Virus record (IMG/VR): IMGVR_UViG_3300025000_000261
Location: 1 to 36,696 of that record
DNA: 36,696 nt
From: a virus
Strand: one strand, 5' to 3'
The notes under the pieces are model-generated. The model was given only the letters and a program-made list of their open reading frames with translations, was not told the DNA's origin and searched no databases. The translations under genes were made by a program, and so were the position numbers. Below, one piece after another: positions 1 to 10,198 of this stretch. Every line of letters begins with the position of its first letter. Within the stretch, counting starts at the first letter, position 1.

Positions 1-3000
1 ATAACTTATTCAGCTCATCTTTCGGGGCAGCTAATCCCCTCCCATCCAGTATACTTACGAATTCATTGTAGGCATCCTTACCATACATGTCCCTAGCAAA
101 TGTTATCTTCCTGTATCCATTTCTTTCCAATACAGAATTGATTTCATCTATCCTTGCCCAGGGAACTAACTCGTCCATATCCCATGGGTTTTGAATACTC
201 AAGTAGAAATCTTCAACCGCCCCCCGTTCGCCATTCCTTAGGAAGTATGAGTCAGCCTCAACTGCACTCTCGGTAAAGTAAGGCAGCCTTCCATACTTGG
301 AAGCTGTGTTCATAAAGTCCATTTGGAATTCATCGAAGATGTCAGCCATGGCTGTCTTTACCATGATAGGTGTACCATCTTTGGTACTTACCCATGAAGG
401 TACATCTCCGGGCTTGTTGCTTATCCAGTCCCATGTAAACCATGTATTGAATTGAGGAGTATCTATCTTCTGGAATAGACTTTGCCCTTCAAATAAGGTA
501 GCCTTCTGCATCTCTGGAGTAACATCGAAACCCTTTACTACCACCTTGTGAAGTCTATTCATCTCTTCTATAGCTTCTTTTCGTGTTGCAAATGTGCCGA
601 GCCAAACTCCAGTTTGATCACTTGCTACAACCCACCCAGTATTGTCAACGTTAGGCATTATGTACAAACCCCCTACGGTTGGGGTTGTTCCAGATAATTC
701 TACATCTTCTATCTTACTGTTCCATCTCTTGATAATCTTTTCTGCCTTGTTCGGTATGTTCTTATCATATACCTCGAATGGCCACTTCTCTCCTACTTGT
801 AGGTCAAGTTCATCAAATACTTTTATTGTTTCAAAGTTAGCATTGAGACCTTCTTTTCCTTCCCCATTCAAAATTCTCTTTGCCATATCTCCACCAACAA
901 ACTCTTCTATTCGTTCTGGTGGAACGTTAGACATATCCTGCCCAGCAATATTGTCTATGGCAGTCTGACTATTTTTTGGTTTTGCATAGATTGTGTAGTT
1001 TCCATTAGCATTTTTCTTGTATGATATTTCATCTACATAGTTTGTAAGAGCATACCTATCAGCCTGCATCTTACCTGTAGTCCATGCTACTCTATCATAT
1101 CCTTCTTCACTTGCCAGTCTCGTTATTCTCTTGAGTGCTAACTCTTCCCATGTATCTTTGAATGGGGCATTGGGTATTCCACTAATCCCTCTGTTCCAAT
1201 CCCTTAAAGTAATACCCTTAAAGTATGTGTTTAATCCATCCACAGCTTCTCTTGGTGTATCATAAACCATATCATCTACCAGGTTTATCCACCCAGCTGG
1301 TGTGCCATCAGCAGTGTCCATAAATATTTCCCACTGAGATCCATTGTGCGGAAGAGCTATTCTGTACCTTCCATACATACTTGGAACTATCTCAAAATCC
1401 TCTAACTTAACCTGTGGGTGCTCAGTAAGTGGCTTACCATATCCTAACTTTCTGCCCTTCTGATGTAGGTCAGATTGAATTTCCTCAATAAATAGAACAC
1501 GCTTTCCATCTACGTCTGCGAATTCCTGCATACGAATATGTCCAAACACATTTGGTATATCGCCCCAATGCTGCTCTACAAAAAACTGTGGCTCCAGCTC
1601 TGGAAGAGTAAGTAATAGCTCTCTATAGTTTTTCCCCCCAGGAATTGTGAGTGATTCAAAGGTTGTTGGTACTTTAGCAGTACGACTTATTCTCTTCCAT
1701 ACTTCCCGTGCTTTTATAAGCGGTTCATAATTTTTAAGGTCTGGATATATTCTAGCTATACTATTTACTTCTAGTGCTACATCTGCATCAGAGCTTTTTA
1801 CAAAAGATTCAACAGCAGCACGAGCTTCAACATCACTAACACCTGCTGCTCTTCCAGTAGCTTCTGTATGTTCAAATAGTACATCTACTCTCTTTGATAT
1901 GTTGCTCTGCAGCTCATGGTCAGCACCTCTCCAATCACCTTTCTTTATCTCAACAATCTCTACGTTGTTCTGCTTTATGTAGTCTAACATTTCTTGCTTG
2001 GTAACCTTATCCTTACCCTTCAAAAAGTCATTCAACCCCAACCACTCGTACTCTTCTTTCTTAATGTTGTTCTTCAATATAGCCCCAACTTTTCCAGCTG
2101 TTGTCTTCTCTGGAACTAATCGGTTTACTATATCAGCAGACTTCAAGTAGAAAGGATCTACAATTCTCTTACCTTCTGTGTCTCCAACCTGTTGATATAG
2201 AGGCTTCTGTGATCTCTTTGGCTTTGGTACATTCTTTACTCTCTCAGCTACATAGTCAGCATCCAACATCTTATTGAATACTTGTTCTACTTCTGGAGTA
2301 ACTTCAATGCCAGCAAACCAGTCTTTCATCTTTCGATAAATAGCCAGCATGGTATTCCTCATCGTATCAAAGATCTCAGCTATGTCTTTCGGTACGCCCT
2401 TACCCGTAACGACATGCTTCTGGAAACCCTTCGCCATTACCTCACTCTTCAAGTTATCAAAAGGTAATCCAATATTGGGGTTGGCTTTCATCTGTTTCTT
2501 TGCTATCTTCCCTGCCCACTCGTCCAGAACTTTATAATGTTCAGCTGGTAGGAATGGTTCAAAAGCGTGGAACAGTTCTTCCATAGCAGTTGTTGGGTTA
2601 GCATTTGTAAATCCACGAATGATTGCCTGTTGCTTATCCAGCTCTCCCTTTATAAAGGAAGTAATACCATACGTACCCTCAGCGAATACACCTTGAACAG
2701 TAATTGTAGGAAAGCGTTCTATCTGTGATGGGGAGAATTCAATAAAGCTGTACTGGTTTTCTGCTGCCCATCTAAGTAACCGTTGCTTAGATCGTTCATC
2801 CAGATCTCCAGCCATACTCTTTACTTTCAACCCGATGGCTATGTTCCCATCAGCTAACTCTTCTGAAACTAAATCAGCTGTAATGTTAGCCCGGTTGGAA
2901 TGGTTGTAATCAAGTATGTTGATCTGCCACTCTTTTGTCTTTCCTCTGGGAACTGAAACAATAAAGCGTTCATTCTCATCCAGAGCTTTTATGATCTGTT

Positions 3001-6000
3001 CTCTGGTTACTTTACCAGTACCTGCCAGTAACTCTAATACTCCAGAGGACTCTAAGCGTTCCTGATTGAATCGTTTCTTGAGAGCCTTGAGAAGTTCAGC
3101 TTTAGTAATGGGTCTCTTTATTCCCTTGACTACCTTACCATTACCGACAAGATTGGTAACATAGTTTCTAACCTCTGTGTTGAACCAGAATAAAGTATCT
3201 GTTGCACGAACTACATCTACTGCACCAGAATCTCCTGCTTTCATTACACCATACAGAACATCCTGCCATACCTCAGCCTCACTCTTACCACCCATGTGCT
3301 TACCAATAGTAAGGGCAAGTCTGTTGTAGGTTTCAAATATTCCCTCAGCTATGTTGGTTGGGGTATTGAAAATATTTGAAATGGCTTTTACCATTCCCTC
3401 TTTCAGGTTTCCCTTTATGCTGGCAAGTGTAACGCCAGTAGTTGTTTCATACCAGTTCTTCAAAACTTTATATAGATCTTCAGGCTTGATGTCATTCAAT
3501 GTCTTGATTGCATCATCACCCTTCAATCCTAATTCTTTCTTAGCCTTGTTCAATAGGTGTGCATAGTTGGGAAGTAACTGTCCACCCTTCTCATACATCA
3601 ATGGGAACTGGAATTTCTCTGCCAACAATACTGCAGCATCCTGATTTCTTCCCTCACGTATGGCCAGGTCAAGTCTTACATCATCTGCTACCATGGTTTC
3701 GAGTGGTCGGACTTCTGGTACTTTCAAACTGTAAGCTATGTTGATACGTTCCATCTCTCCAACAGGAGCTTGCCCCTTTATCTTGAAGTAGTCATCTACC
3801 AATCCTCTACGTGCGTCTGCCTTTGTATTGATACCCAACCGTCTCTTGAGTTGGTTTACAAATACAGTATTCTCAACCAGCTCTGGCTTCCCACTGAATG
3901 GGTTGATAGCACGGAAGGAAGTAATCATTCCATCTGTATCATAGAGCAGTTCAATACCAGACAGCTGTAATATATCTTCCATGTTCACATCTGCAGTAGC
4001 TTTTAATGTTCCGTTCTGTAGAGGAACTAATACTTCTGCGTTTTGGTATCCAATACGGTTGTCAAGTTGATTGATTACTCTTGCATAGTAATCCTCCCAT
4101 CTTGCTTTATTGTTGATCATGCCTGGGCCGGGGTAGACTTCCCTAAAGAATTTGTTTACCCTGGAGCTAATGTTGTTTGTTCTATCTAGCATACCCTTTG
4201 CTATACTCTGCAGCTTTGTAAGTTCTGCTGGGGTTAATCCACTAAAGCCTTTTACATTTTCTATCTGGGCAATTGCTTCATGTGTCTTGGATTCCCAGAG
4301 TGCTCTCTCATTCCATTTTCCAGAAACCTTATCATCAGCACTGTGAACGTTAGCATCCCAACCAGTAAGCTCTTCACTGTTAGTAAGCACCCCTTCTTTA
4401 TTCTCATCAATAGCTTTGAGTTCTTCTGGGGTTGCAGCACGTGGTTGGCTGTCAGGGTACTCATCTCTCTTTGCTCGTAACTTGGCAAGACCATCCTTCA
4501 ACCCTTCATCTGTATCTTCAAACTTGATGTCATTGTCCTGTAGATACTTCTTGATCTTACCCTTAGTCTTTCTGTCAAAAGGTTTGCTATCATCCAGATT
4601 CTTTAAGAAATCTGCAGTATCCTTATCTACACCCTTTAGTTCCTTCTCTATGGATTTAGAATAGCGAGCAGCTTTTACTTGCTCTCCATTCGATCCTATC
4701 TCTGCACCAGTTACAATGGAGTAATCCCTGTTCATCCCCTGCACAATCATATTGGATTCTGCCTGGAGTACACTCAGTGTCTCATCAAAGAATTGATCAA
4801 GGTGTTCTGGCAAGATTTCTTTAACATTACTCTTAGCTAACCTTGCCTGGAATTTCTGGAAGCGTGTAGTTACATCATAAAGGAAGGCTCTCTGTGCAGC
4901 CTCATCAAACCACTCAGCATTTCTTAAGCTCTCTGGGATATAAATATTGTATCCAGATAACTTTGGATCTACTCTATTGTGTCTCAATAAGTCATACAGT
5001 TTGGCAGCATTCCCACCTGAACTGTTAATAGAATTCAATACGTGCTTCTGGATCATGTCTGCTTCAATAGCACTTAGACCCTTAGCCTGTACTACTTCAG
5101 ACAGATGACTTATTACATCTGTAAGGAAGAGATGATTCATCTTGGCTATGTTCTTTTCATAGAAACGAATGTACATCATAGTCTTCATGCCCATCTCAAT
5201 AGAGTTGTTCAATGCCTTGATGCTGGCAGGGAAAGCTGTGAAAGTACCAAGAACTTTACCTAACAGGTTCTTACCTGTGCCATTTATCTGTACAAAACTT
5301 TTATAATAAGATAGGAAGGACAACGGGTTTTGGCTGAGCATGTTCTTGTCAATACCCATGGATGCAGCTTTGGTAAACGCCTCATCTGTCAAGCTCATCA
5401 ACCCAGAACTTTCTATCTCAGCCTTGACATTGTATTGACCCTGCTTGACGGTCTTCATTACCCCTTCGGTATCTCCATACATTTTCAACATGGCTTTCAT
5501 ATCATCCCCGAACTGACCACCATACCGAATTGAAGCCATTGTATATCTGAATGTATTGTCAACGAAGTTGAAGATAGCCCACGCTGGTCGTCTAGCTAAC
5601 GTAGCCCAGATCCATGCTTTCATAAACCGGGACTGAACCTCAGCAATACCACCCAGCAACTGTCCTGCTCTGGTAGTACCATATTTCTGTGCAATAGCAC
5701 CATAGATAGTATCTTTAGGAACTAAGTTTGATCCCAACTTCACAAGGTTTCCTCGTAAGGATGTCTGTCTGAATGCCTCACCAAATTCCTGCCCAAGTCT
5801 TGATGTTCCCCGGTAACTTGCTACCAGTCTCTCCACTGCATCAGAAATATTATTGGCTATGACTGGATCACTTATCAGCTTGCCTGGGTTCTGACTTAGT
5901 ATTTGTTTGGTTACACCCTTGACATAGAATTCATGTGTAGCTTCCCATGCCTTGGCTGCTATTCCTGCCCACTCATCTGGATCAATAGTTCTGGCTAATT

Positions 6001-9000
6001 GAATCAATGACTCCTGTGCAGAAATGGTTGGTGGTACACCCCTGAATGGAGTCTCTTTCAATAGCTTAGCTGCACCTTCAGTCAACTCATCTGTTACTGT
6101 GGTAGCTTGCTTTGCCCATGCTGCAATATTGGATACCTGTTTTACAAACTCTGATTCAGTAGCTGGCTTGGTCTGAGCAACAGACCAGAAGATATTTGTA
6201 GCTGCCTTGCCCTGCTTTGAAGCTACAGTCTGTACTGAACGATCAAGTAAAGTCTTTACTATAGTATTGTTTGAGATTGCAGTAGCAGATTTACCTATGA
6301 ATGGAACTTTCATAGCTACTCTACCCAAGCTCTTTATCAATGACTTACTCAGCCCGGCAACTATAGGGAGTGCAAGGTTGTTTACATCTAAGAATATCTC
6401 ACCCAACATTTCTAACGCTGGGTCTTGCGTAATGTAGGAGATCTGTGTTATCTCTTCCATTGAAAGAAGTCTTCCAGCCTGGAACATAGCTTCTACTACA
6501 TTCTTCCTGAACTCGTTCTTCTTTTCCTCACTCAAATTATATGTCCATGCTGCATAAGGATTGAGATTACCAGATCTGGAGTGGTATTCAATTACTCTAT
6601 CCCCTAATCGGTAAGCCTCATCCATCCATGTCTTGGCATTATTCAATACTTCCTGCTGCTCTGGGCTTCCTTCTTCATATTGACTGGCCATGGCCAGATA
6701 ATTATTGGATACCTGTAACTGCTGGAACATTGTATTCGCCATGTCAGCGGTTAGTTGTTGGTTAGTATTGTAGTAAGTATTCTCTAACCTCTTGGGGTTA
6801 GTAGCTGAATTGTATAGATACTTTGGTAACCACTCATCTACAAGATAATCATACTGCTCTGCCGTAGTCATAGTACGACCAGTCTCAATAGACTTCTTGG
6901 CTACATCCTGCAGGAATAACATGTTCGCACCCAACACAGTTGTAGTCTGGTTACGCTGCATGGATGCTTTCGTATCATTGTCTACATTGGATAAGATATT
7001 GGAAGTAACATATCCGCTGTTGATGAACTGTTCAAAAGATGAAATCTCAGGCTCTGACATTCCACGTACACCCAACATAAAGTGTATTTGCTCCTGTGGT
7101 ATTCTTCCACGATTCTGAAGATCAAGCAGATTAGGAGTGAACATGTGTTCTTTTACTGAACCAGCATATTGCTTGGCTAAATTCCAGTCTGCCCCTTCGT
7201 ACAACTTCTCATACCCGTAAGCTAATTCAGCTGTGGCTACTGGAAGATTGCCAGCCCGGTAATATTGTGCAGAATACCCAGCCTGTTCTGAGAACTTTCC
7301 AATGGTGTCTGCCTGGAGTTTATTTAAGGCTGCTTCATACTCCAATGACTTTTCCCATTGAGCTTCCAGATCAGCAATACGGGTTACCTTCTGTTGATCA
7401 GATAACTTGTCCCATCCCTTTACTGTTCCGCTTCTCCACTTCACTAACTCTTCACTGATAGACTGAGTAGTAGCTCTGGCTTCATCTATCTGGTTGGTCT
7501 TTGTTTCATTCTTGTTTATGGACTTAGCTTTGTCCATATTGTAACTTTGTCGAAGTACGCTTAGCTTATCTTCAAAGTTCTCCCAAGAATTATTTAAGTC
7601 TTCTCCAGCCTTCTCATTTCCAAATAGCCAGGTCGTTTGTCTCACTAGAGTTGTAGGTATATTATATAGAAGAGTAAAGCCTACCCCAGCTCCAGCCATA
7701 ACCGTATTCAAGGATACTGTACCCAATATTGGCTTACTCATAAACTTACTTGTTGGGGTATTCATCAACTGCTTGGTTACATTACCACCCCACATTACTT
7801 CCCACCAGGTGGCACTGAATATGTTTGCTGCCAATCCATTACTCAATGGCTCAGGAAGATTTCTAATGAACTCAGGCTTCTCTGGGAACTTTTCTAAGAA
7901 GGTTGGTGCGTTAGTAACTGGATCTAAGTTTACTGTTTGTGTTTCCTGTTGGTTGGTAGCAGATGGAAACCTAACTGTTACTCCATCCAATACGTTCTCT
8001 CTGGTAACAATAGGGGCTATCATGGATACTGCTGCAGGGTTAGACCCTACACCCCAGTCAGCGTTCTGTTCGTTGGCTATGTATACTTGCATAGCCTGTT
8101 GTAATCCAGTACCAAGAGAATCCAATGTCTCTTGATTTAGAACAACTGGACTATTCTTTTCACCCTTATAGTTTTCTTCAAACTGGGTAACTTGTTTTGT
8201 ATCCTGATCCCAATACAACGGGATCTGAGTTTGATCATTTGTTATCTCGTTTGTCAAGACATTCAAGTAAGCTGGTGTCCCGGTTGGTTGTATGTTTGAA
8301 GCAAAAGTTGGGGGCTTGGCTGTTTCATACTTGGACTCTAACCCACGCAGGAATATATCTACCTCTGGTGTATAGGTAGCATCCTGCAGCTTGGTCATAT
8401 CAATAACAAGATCTTCGTATCCTTCAGGGTAGCTTAAGTTTCCTGCCTTGTTTCTCTCAACAGGAATGTAAACTCCCATGTACTTGAATAGCTCAAGCTC
8501 TGTTGGTTTGTTGGTTACTACATTTTGTTTGTAGTCCAGATACAATTTATCCCCAGGCTTTAGTTCAGGATCGAACTTGATGCTGGCTGCCAGAGCATTC
8601 TCTTCTTCCAGCCTTGCTTGATTCCACTCTTCAAAAGTTTGACCAGCTGGCTTCTCTATCTTACCAGTAAGAACATCTTTCTTTACCTGTTGACTTTTGA
8701 AAGTCTGGTCTCTCTGCCATGCACTTATTCTTGCCTGTTCAATGCTGTCAGCAACTCGCTTATCAGCAAAGAACTGGTTGTGAAGTAACGCTTGCTTTCT
8801 ATCATCCAACCTCAAAGCAGGATCTACTGTTTGGGTAGGTATCTTTACTCCATAGGTACGCTGACCCCAATCAAATAAAGCCTTCTTGTTTGGATCTACA
8901 GGAGGCTTTTCTGTTTTCGATTTATTTACTGCTTGAGTAAATGTGGAGGCATAGTTGTTTATAGCAGACTGTTTGGCTCGTTGTTCTCGTACAGCACTGA

Positions 9001-9043
9001 GCAACTGAGCAAACTGTCCGGTTTTCCAAAAGGCATCTACCAT
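1..9043 (-). CDS. Giant phage polyvalent protein (partial, C-terminus beyond left edge)
   Basis: One uninterrupted minus-strand frame runs from an ATG at 9043, preceded by AGGATAGGAT, to the left edge, giving at least 3014 codons. It is probably a virion-carried protein delivered with the DNA; large polyvalent proteins of phages and mobile elements have this size and patchwork build. Visible pieces: hydrophobic stretches near residues 435-465 and 890-918; a zincin-like helix with EELFH at 2155-2159, where HExxH would be expected; a domain with EIQSD at 2521-2525 and a W-E-E-L-A-L-K-R-I helix from W2632, a pairing I recall from other phage polyvalent proteins; then F2865-W2868, a YFT-like segment and YLSIQNP at 2947-2953, resembling the ART-PolyVal ADP-ribosyltransferase-like module. 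It is the last visible gene of the late operon, after the portal. Domain names are from memory of motifs, not from a search. The end of the gene is not seen. Confidence 0.85.
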   Translation of the reverse strand, partial: MVDAFWKTGQFAQLLSAVREQRAKQSAINNYASTFTQAVNKSKTEKPPVDPNKKALFDWGQRTYGVKIPTQTVDPALRLDDRKQALLHNQFFADKRVADSIEQARISAWQRDQTFKSQQVKKDVLTGKIEKPAGQTFEEWNQARLEEENALAASIKFDPELKPGDKLYLDYKQNVVTNKPTELELFKYMGVYIPVERNKAGNLSYPEGYEDLVIDMTKLQDATYTPEVDIFLRGLESKYETAKPPTFASNIQPTGTPAYLNVLTNEITNDQTQIPLYWDQDTKQVTQFEENYKGEKNSPVVLNQETLDSLGTGLQQAMQVYIANEQNADWGVGSNPAAVSMIAPIVTRENVLDGVTVRFPSATNQQETQTVNLDPVTNAPTFLEKFPEKPEFIRNLPEPLSNGLAANIFSATWWEVMWGGNVTKQLMNTPTSKFMSKPILGTVSLNTVMAGAGVGFTLLYNIPTTLVRQTTWLFGNEKAGEDLNNSWENFEDKLSVLRQSYNMDKAKSINKNETKTNQIDEARATTQSISEELVKWRSGTVKGWDKLSDQQKVTRIADLEAQWEKSLEYEAALNKLQADTIGKFSEQAGYSAQYYRAGNLPVATAELAYGYEKLYEGADWNLAKQYAGSVKEHMFTPNLLDLQNRGRIPQEQIHFMLGVRGMSEPEISSFEQFINSGYVTSNILSNVDNDTKASMQRNQTTTVLGANMLFLQDVAKKSIETGRTMTTAEQYDYLVDEWLPKYLYNSATNPKRLENTYYNTNQQLTADMANTMFQQLQVSNNYLAMASQYEEGSPEQQEVLNNAKTWMDEAYRLGDRVIEYHSRSGNLNPYAAWTYNLSEEKKNEFRKNVVEAMFQAGRLLSMEEITQISYITQDPALEMLGEIFLDVNNLALPIVAGLSKSLIKSLGRVAMKVPFIGKSATAISNNTIVKTLLDRSVQTVASKQGKAATNIFWSVAQTKPATESEFVKQVSNIAAWAKQATTVTDELTEGAAKLLKETPFRGVPPTISAQESLIQLARTIDPDEWAGIAAKAWEATHEFYVKGVTKQILSQNPGKLISDPVIANNISDAVERLVASYRGTSRLGQEFGEAFRQTSLRGNLVKLGSNLVPKDTIYGAIAQKYGTTRAGQLLGGIAEVQSRFMKAWIWATLARRPAWAIFNFVDNTFRYTMASIRYGGQFGDDMKAMLKMYGDTEGVMKTVKQGQYNVKAEIESSGLMSLTDEAFTKAASMGIDKNMLSQNPLSFLSYYKSFVQINGTGKNLLGKVLGTFTAFPASIKALNNSIEMGMKTMMYIRFYEKNIAKMNHLFLTDVISHLSEVVQAKGLSAIEADMIQKHVLNSINSSGGNAAKLYDLLRHNRVDPKLSGYNIYIPESLRNAEWFDEAAQRAFLYDVTTRFQKFQARLAKSNVKEILPEHLDQFFDETLSVLQAESNMIVQGMNRDYSIVTGAEIGSNGEQVKAARYSKSIEKELKGVDKDTADFLKNLDDSKPFDRKTKGKIKKYLQDNDIKFEDTDEGLKDGLAKLRAKRDEYPDSQPRAATPEELKAIDENKEGVLTNSEELTGWDANVHSADDKVSGKWNERALWESKTHEAIAQIENVKGFSGLTPAELTKLQSIAKGMLDRTNNISSRVNKFFREVYPGPGMINNKARWEDYYARVINQLDNRIGYQNAEVLVPLQNGTLKATADVNMEDILQLSGIELLYDTDGMITSFRAINPFSGKPELVENTVFVNQLKRRLGINTKADARRGLVDDYFKIKGQAPVGEMERINIAYSLKVPEVRPLETMVADDVRLDLAIREGRNQDAAVLLAEKFQFPLMYEKGGQLLPNYAHLLNKAKKELGLKGDDAIKTLNDIKPEDLYKVLKNWYETTTGVTLASIKGNLKEGMVKAISNIFNTPTNIAEGIFETYNRLALTIGKHMGGKSEAEVWQDVLYGVMKAGDSGAVDVVRATDTLFWFNTEVRNYVTNLVGNGKVVKGIKRPITKAELLKALKKRFNQERLESSGVLELLAGTGKVTREQIIKALDENERFIVSVPRGKTKEWQINILDYNHSNRANITADLVSEELADGNIAIGLKVKSMAGDLDERSKQRLLRWAAENQYSFIEFSPSQIERFPTITVQGVFAEGTYGITSFIKGELDKQQAIIRGFTNANPTTAMEELFHAFEPFLPAEHYKVLDEWAGKIAKKQMKANPNIGLPFDNLKSEVMAKGFQKHVVTGKGVPKDIAEIFDTMRNTMLAIYRKMKDWFAGIEVTPEVEQVFNKMLDADYVAERVKNVPKPKRSQKPLYQQVGDTEGKRIVDPFYLKSADIVNRLVPEKTTAGKVGAILKNNIKKEEYEWLGLNDFLKGKDKVTKQEMLDYIKQNNVEIVEIKKGDWRGADHELQSNISKRVDVLFEHTEATGRAAGVSDVEARAAVESFVKSSDADVALEVNSIARIYPDLKNYEPLIKAREVWKRISRTAKVPTTFESLTIPGGKNYRELLLTLPELEPQFFVEQHWGDIPNVFGHIRMQEFADVDGKRVLFIEEIQSDLHQKGRKLGYGKPLTEHPQVKLEDFEIVPSMYGRYRIALPHNGSQWEIFMDTADGTPAGWINLVDDMVYDTPREAVDGLNTYFKGITLRDWNRGISGIPNAPFKDTWEELALKRITRLASEEGYDRVAWTTGKMQADRYALTNYVDEISYKKNANGNYTIYAKPKNSQTAIDNIAGQDMSNVPPERIEEFVGGDMAKRILNGEGKEGLNANFETIKVFDELDLQVGEKWPFEVYDKNIPNKAEKIIKRWNSKIEDVELSGTTPTVGGLYIMPNVDNTGWVVASDQTGVWLGTFATRKEAIEEMNRLHKVVVKGFDVTPEMQKATLFEGQSLFQKIDTPQFNTWFTWDWISNKPGDVPSWVSTKDGTPIMVKTAMADIFDEFQMDFMNTASKYGRLPYFTESAVEADSYFLRNGERGAVEDFYLSIQNPWDMDELVPWARIDEINSVLERNGYRKITFARDMYGKDAYNEFVSILDGRGLAAPKDELNKL

Positions 9044-9056
9044 GAGTTATCCTATC

Positions 9057-9965
9057 CTAAAACCAAGATTTATTTACTTCCCCGAATTTCCAATCACCAG
9101 ACTCAGTTTTACTTACTGGGACTAATTTTCCTGCACCAAAGAATGGCTGTGCAATAGATCTCGCCAGCTCACTATACGCACCAAGTTTCTCCCCACCACC
9201 CTCTGCTAACAAAGGATCGAAGGCTGAGTACATGTCTATGATCTGTCTACGGGATGGTTGTTTGTATCCTGCAGCTGATCCAAAATCTTTCATTGTAGCT
9301 GCAAGCTGCCTGACATACTGATATCCCGGCCCGAAGTCTTTCTCTCCCTTACCACTGGCTTCCTTCATCTTATCCATGGCGCTCAAAATGTTTCCTGCTC
9401 GTTGCTGGGATAAGAAGTACTCTCTCTGTTGATCGTTTACACCTGGAGTAGGAGTTCCAAGGTTAGACTTCTCTGGAGAGTAGTTACCAAAAGCATCAGG
9501 GAATAGACGAGATAAACTGGAAGCCATCTGTCGCTGATCTTCAGTGGACAAATAAGGAATGAGTGCATTCATAATAGAAGCTACCTCTGTTTCGGGTGTC
9601 AGCCTGCTGGGCATCATTCCCTTCCACCACGAAGGTGAGCCTTCTAGCTGATACTTGTCTGACCATGTAAGTGGCTCTGGTTGTGGGGCTGGTTGAGGGG
9701 ATGACCCAGTATACGTACCCCCACCACTACCCCCACCTGTAGTGGTATTGAATTGATTGAGATAATTAGTAGCCTGGTTCTGATAGTAGGGACTCCACGT
9801 ATCAAACTCAATGCCAAGACCTAAAGGTATCCTTGGATCTACTGGCTTATTTGAAATGCCCCGTGTGTTTACCATGAACTCTGGCTGCACGGATGCTGGT
9901 TTACCCGGTAGGTTTCTCCAGTTCCATACTGTTGGGGACGGGGGTGGTGGATAATAAGTTGCCAT
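9057..9965 (-). CDS. Unknown phage structural-region protein, Pro/Gly-rich N-terminus
   Basis: This is a 302-residue protein with ATG at 9965 and AGGAG eight bases upstream. The first third is rich in Pro, Gly, Thr and Gln and looks disordered; the rest (about 115-302) looks helical and globular. It lies 13 bp upstream of the giant polyvalent gene and just after the portal and a 73-residue gene, so a head-neck, scaffold-like or ejection role is possible. I do not recognise the family. No signal peptide, membrane segment or catalytic motif is visible. Confidence 0.8.
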   Translation of the reverse strand: MATYYPPPPSPTVWNWRNLPGKPASVQPEFMVNTRGISNKPVDPRIPLGLGIEFDTWSPYYQNQATNYLNQFNTTTGGGSGGGTYTGSSPQPAPQPEPLTWSDKYQLEGSPSWWKGMMPSRLTPETEVASIMNALIPYLSTEDQRQMASSLSRLFPDAFGNYSPEKSNLGTPTPGVNDQQREYFLSQQRAGNILSAMDKMKEASGKGEKDFGPGYQYVRQLAATMKDFGSAAGYKQPSRRQIIDMYSAFDPLLAEGGGEKLGAYSELARSIAQPFFGAGKLVPVSKTESGDWKFGEVNKSWF

Positions 9966-9976
9966 AATTCACTCTC

Positions 9977-10198
9977 CTACTTGAAAAATCTTTTTCTTTC
10001 CATCTCTCTTACATAATCCAATACACCATCTTGACCATAGATGTTTGATAAATCTAACAAGTCTTCTGGTGTCATTGTATTATACAACATTACATCCCGG
10101 TCTGTCTCTATGCCTGAGCGTTCCATAGTACGCTGAAGCCCAGATTGAACTGCTTTCATTGTTCTTTCAAATCCCGAAGTAACAGTTGCTTTCCTCAT
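9977..10198 (-). CDS. Small unknown protein coupled to the portal gene
   Basis: This 73-residue, charged, mostly helical protein has its ATG overlapping the portal stop codon (ATGA at 10195-10198), so it is probably translationally coupled to the portal. It has a basic, Arg/Lys-rich N-terminal half and an acidic middle. The position between portal and downstream virion genes suggests a head-completion or structural accessory role, but no family is recognised. Confidence 0.7.
   Translation of the reverse strand: MRKATVTSGFERTMKAVQSGLQRTMERSGIETDRDVMLYNTMTPEDLLDLSNIYGQDGVLDYVREMERKRFFK

Noticed and set aside
4261-4494. A 77-codon minus-strand frame inside the giant gene
   Set aside because: It is in another frame of a well-supported gene and has no motif or ribosome site.
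642-8379. Many short plus-strand open frames opposite the giant gene
   Set aside because: They lie fully inside the continuous minus-strand frame, lack ribosome sites and encode Ser/Phe-rich shadow peptides.
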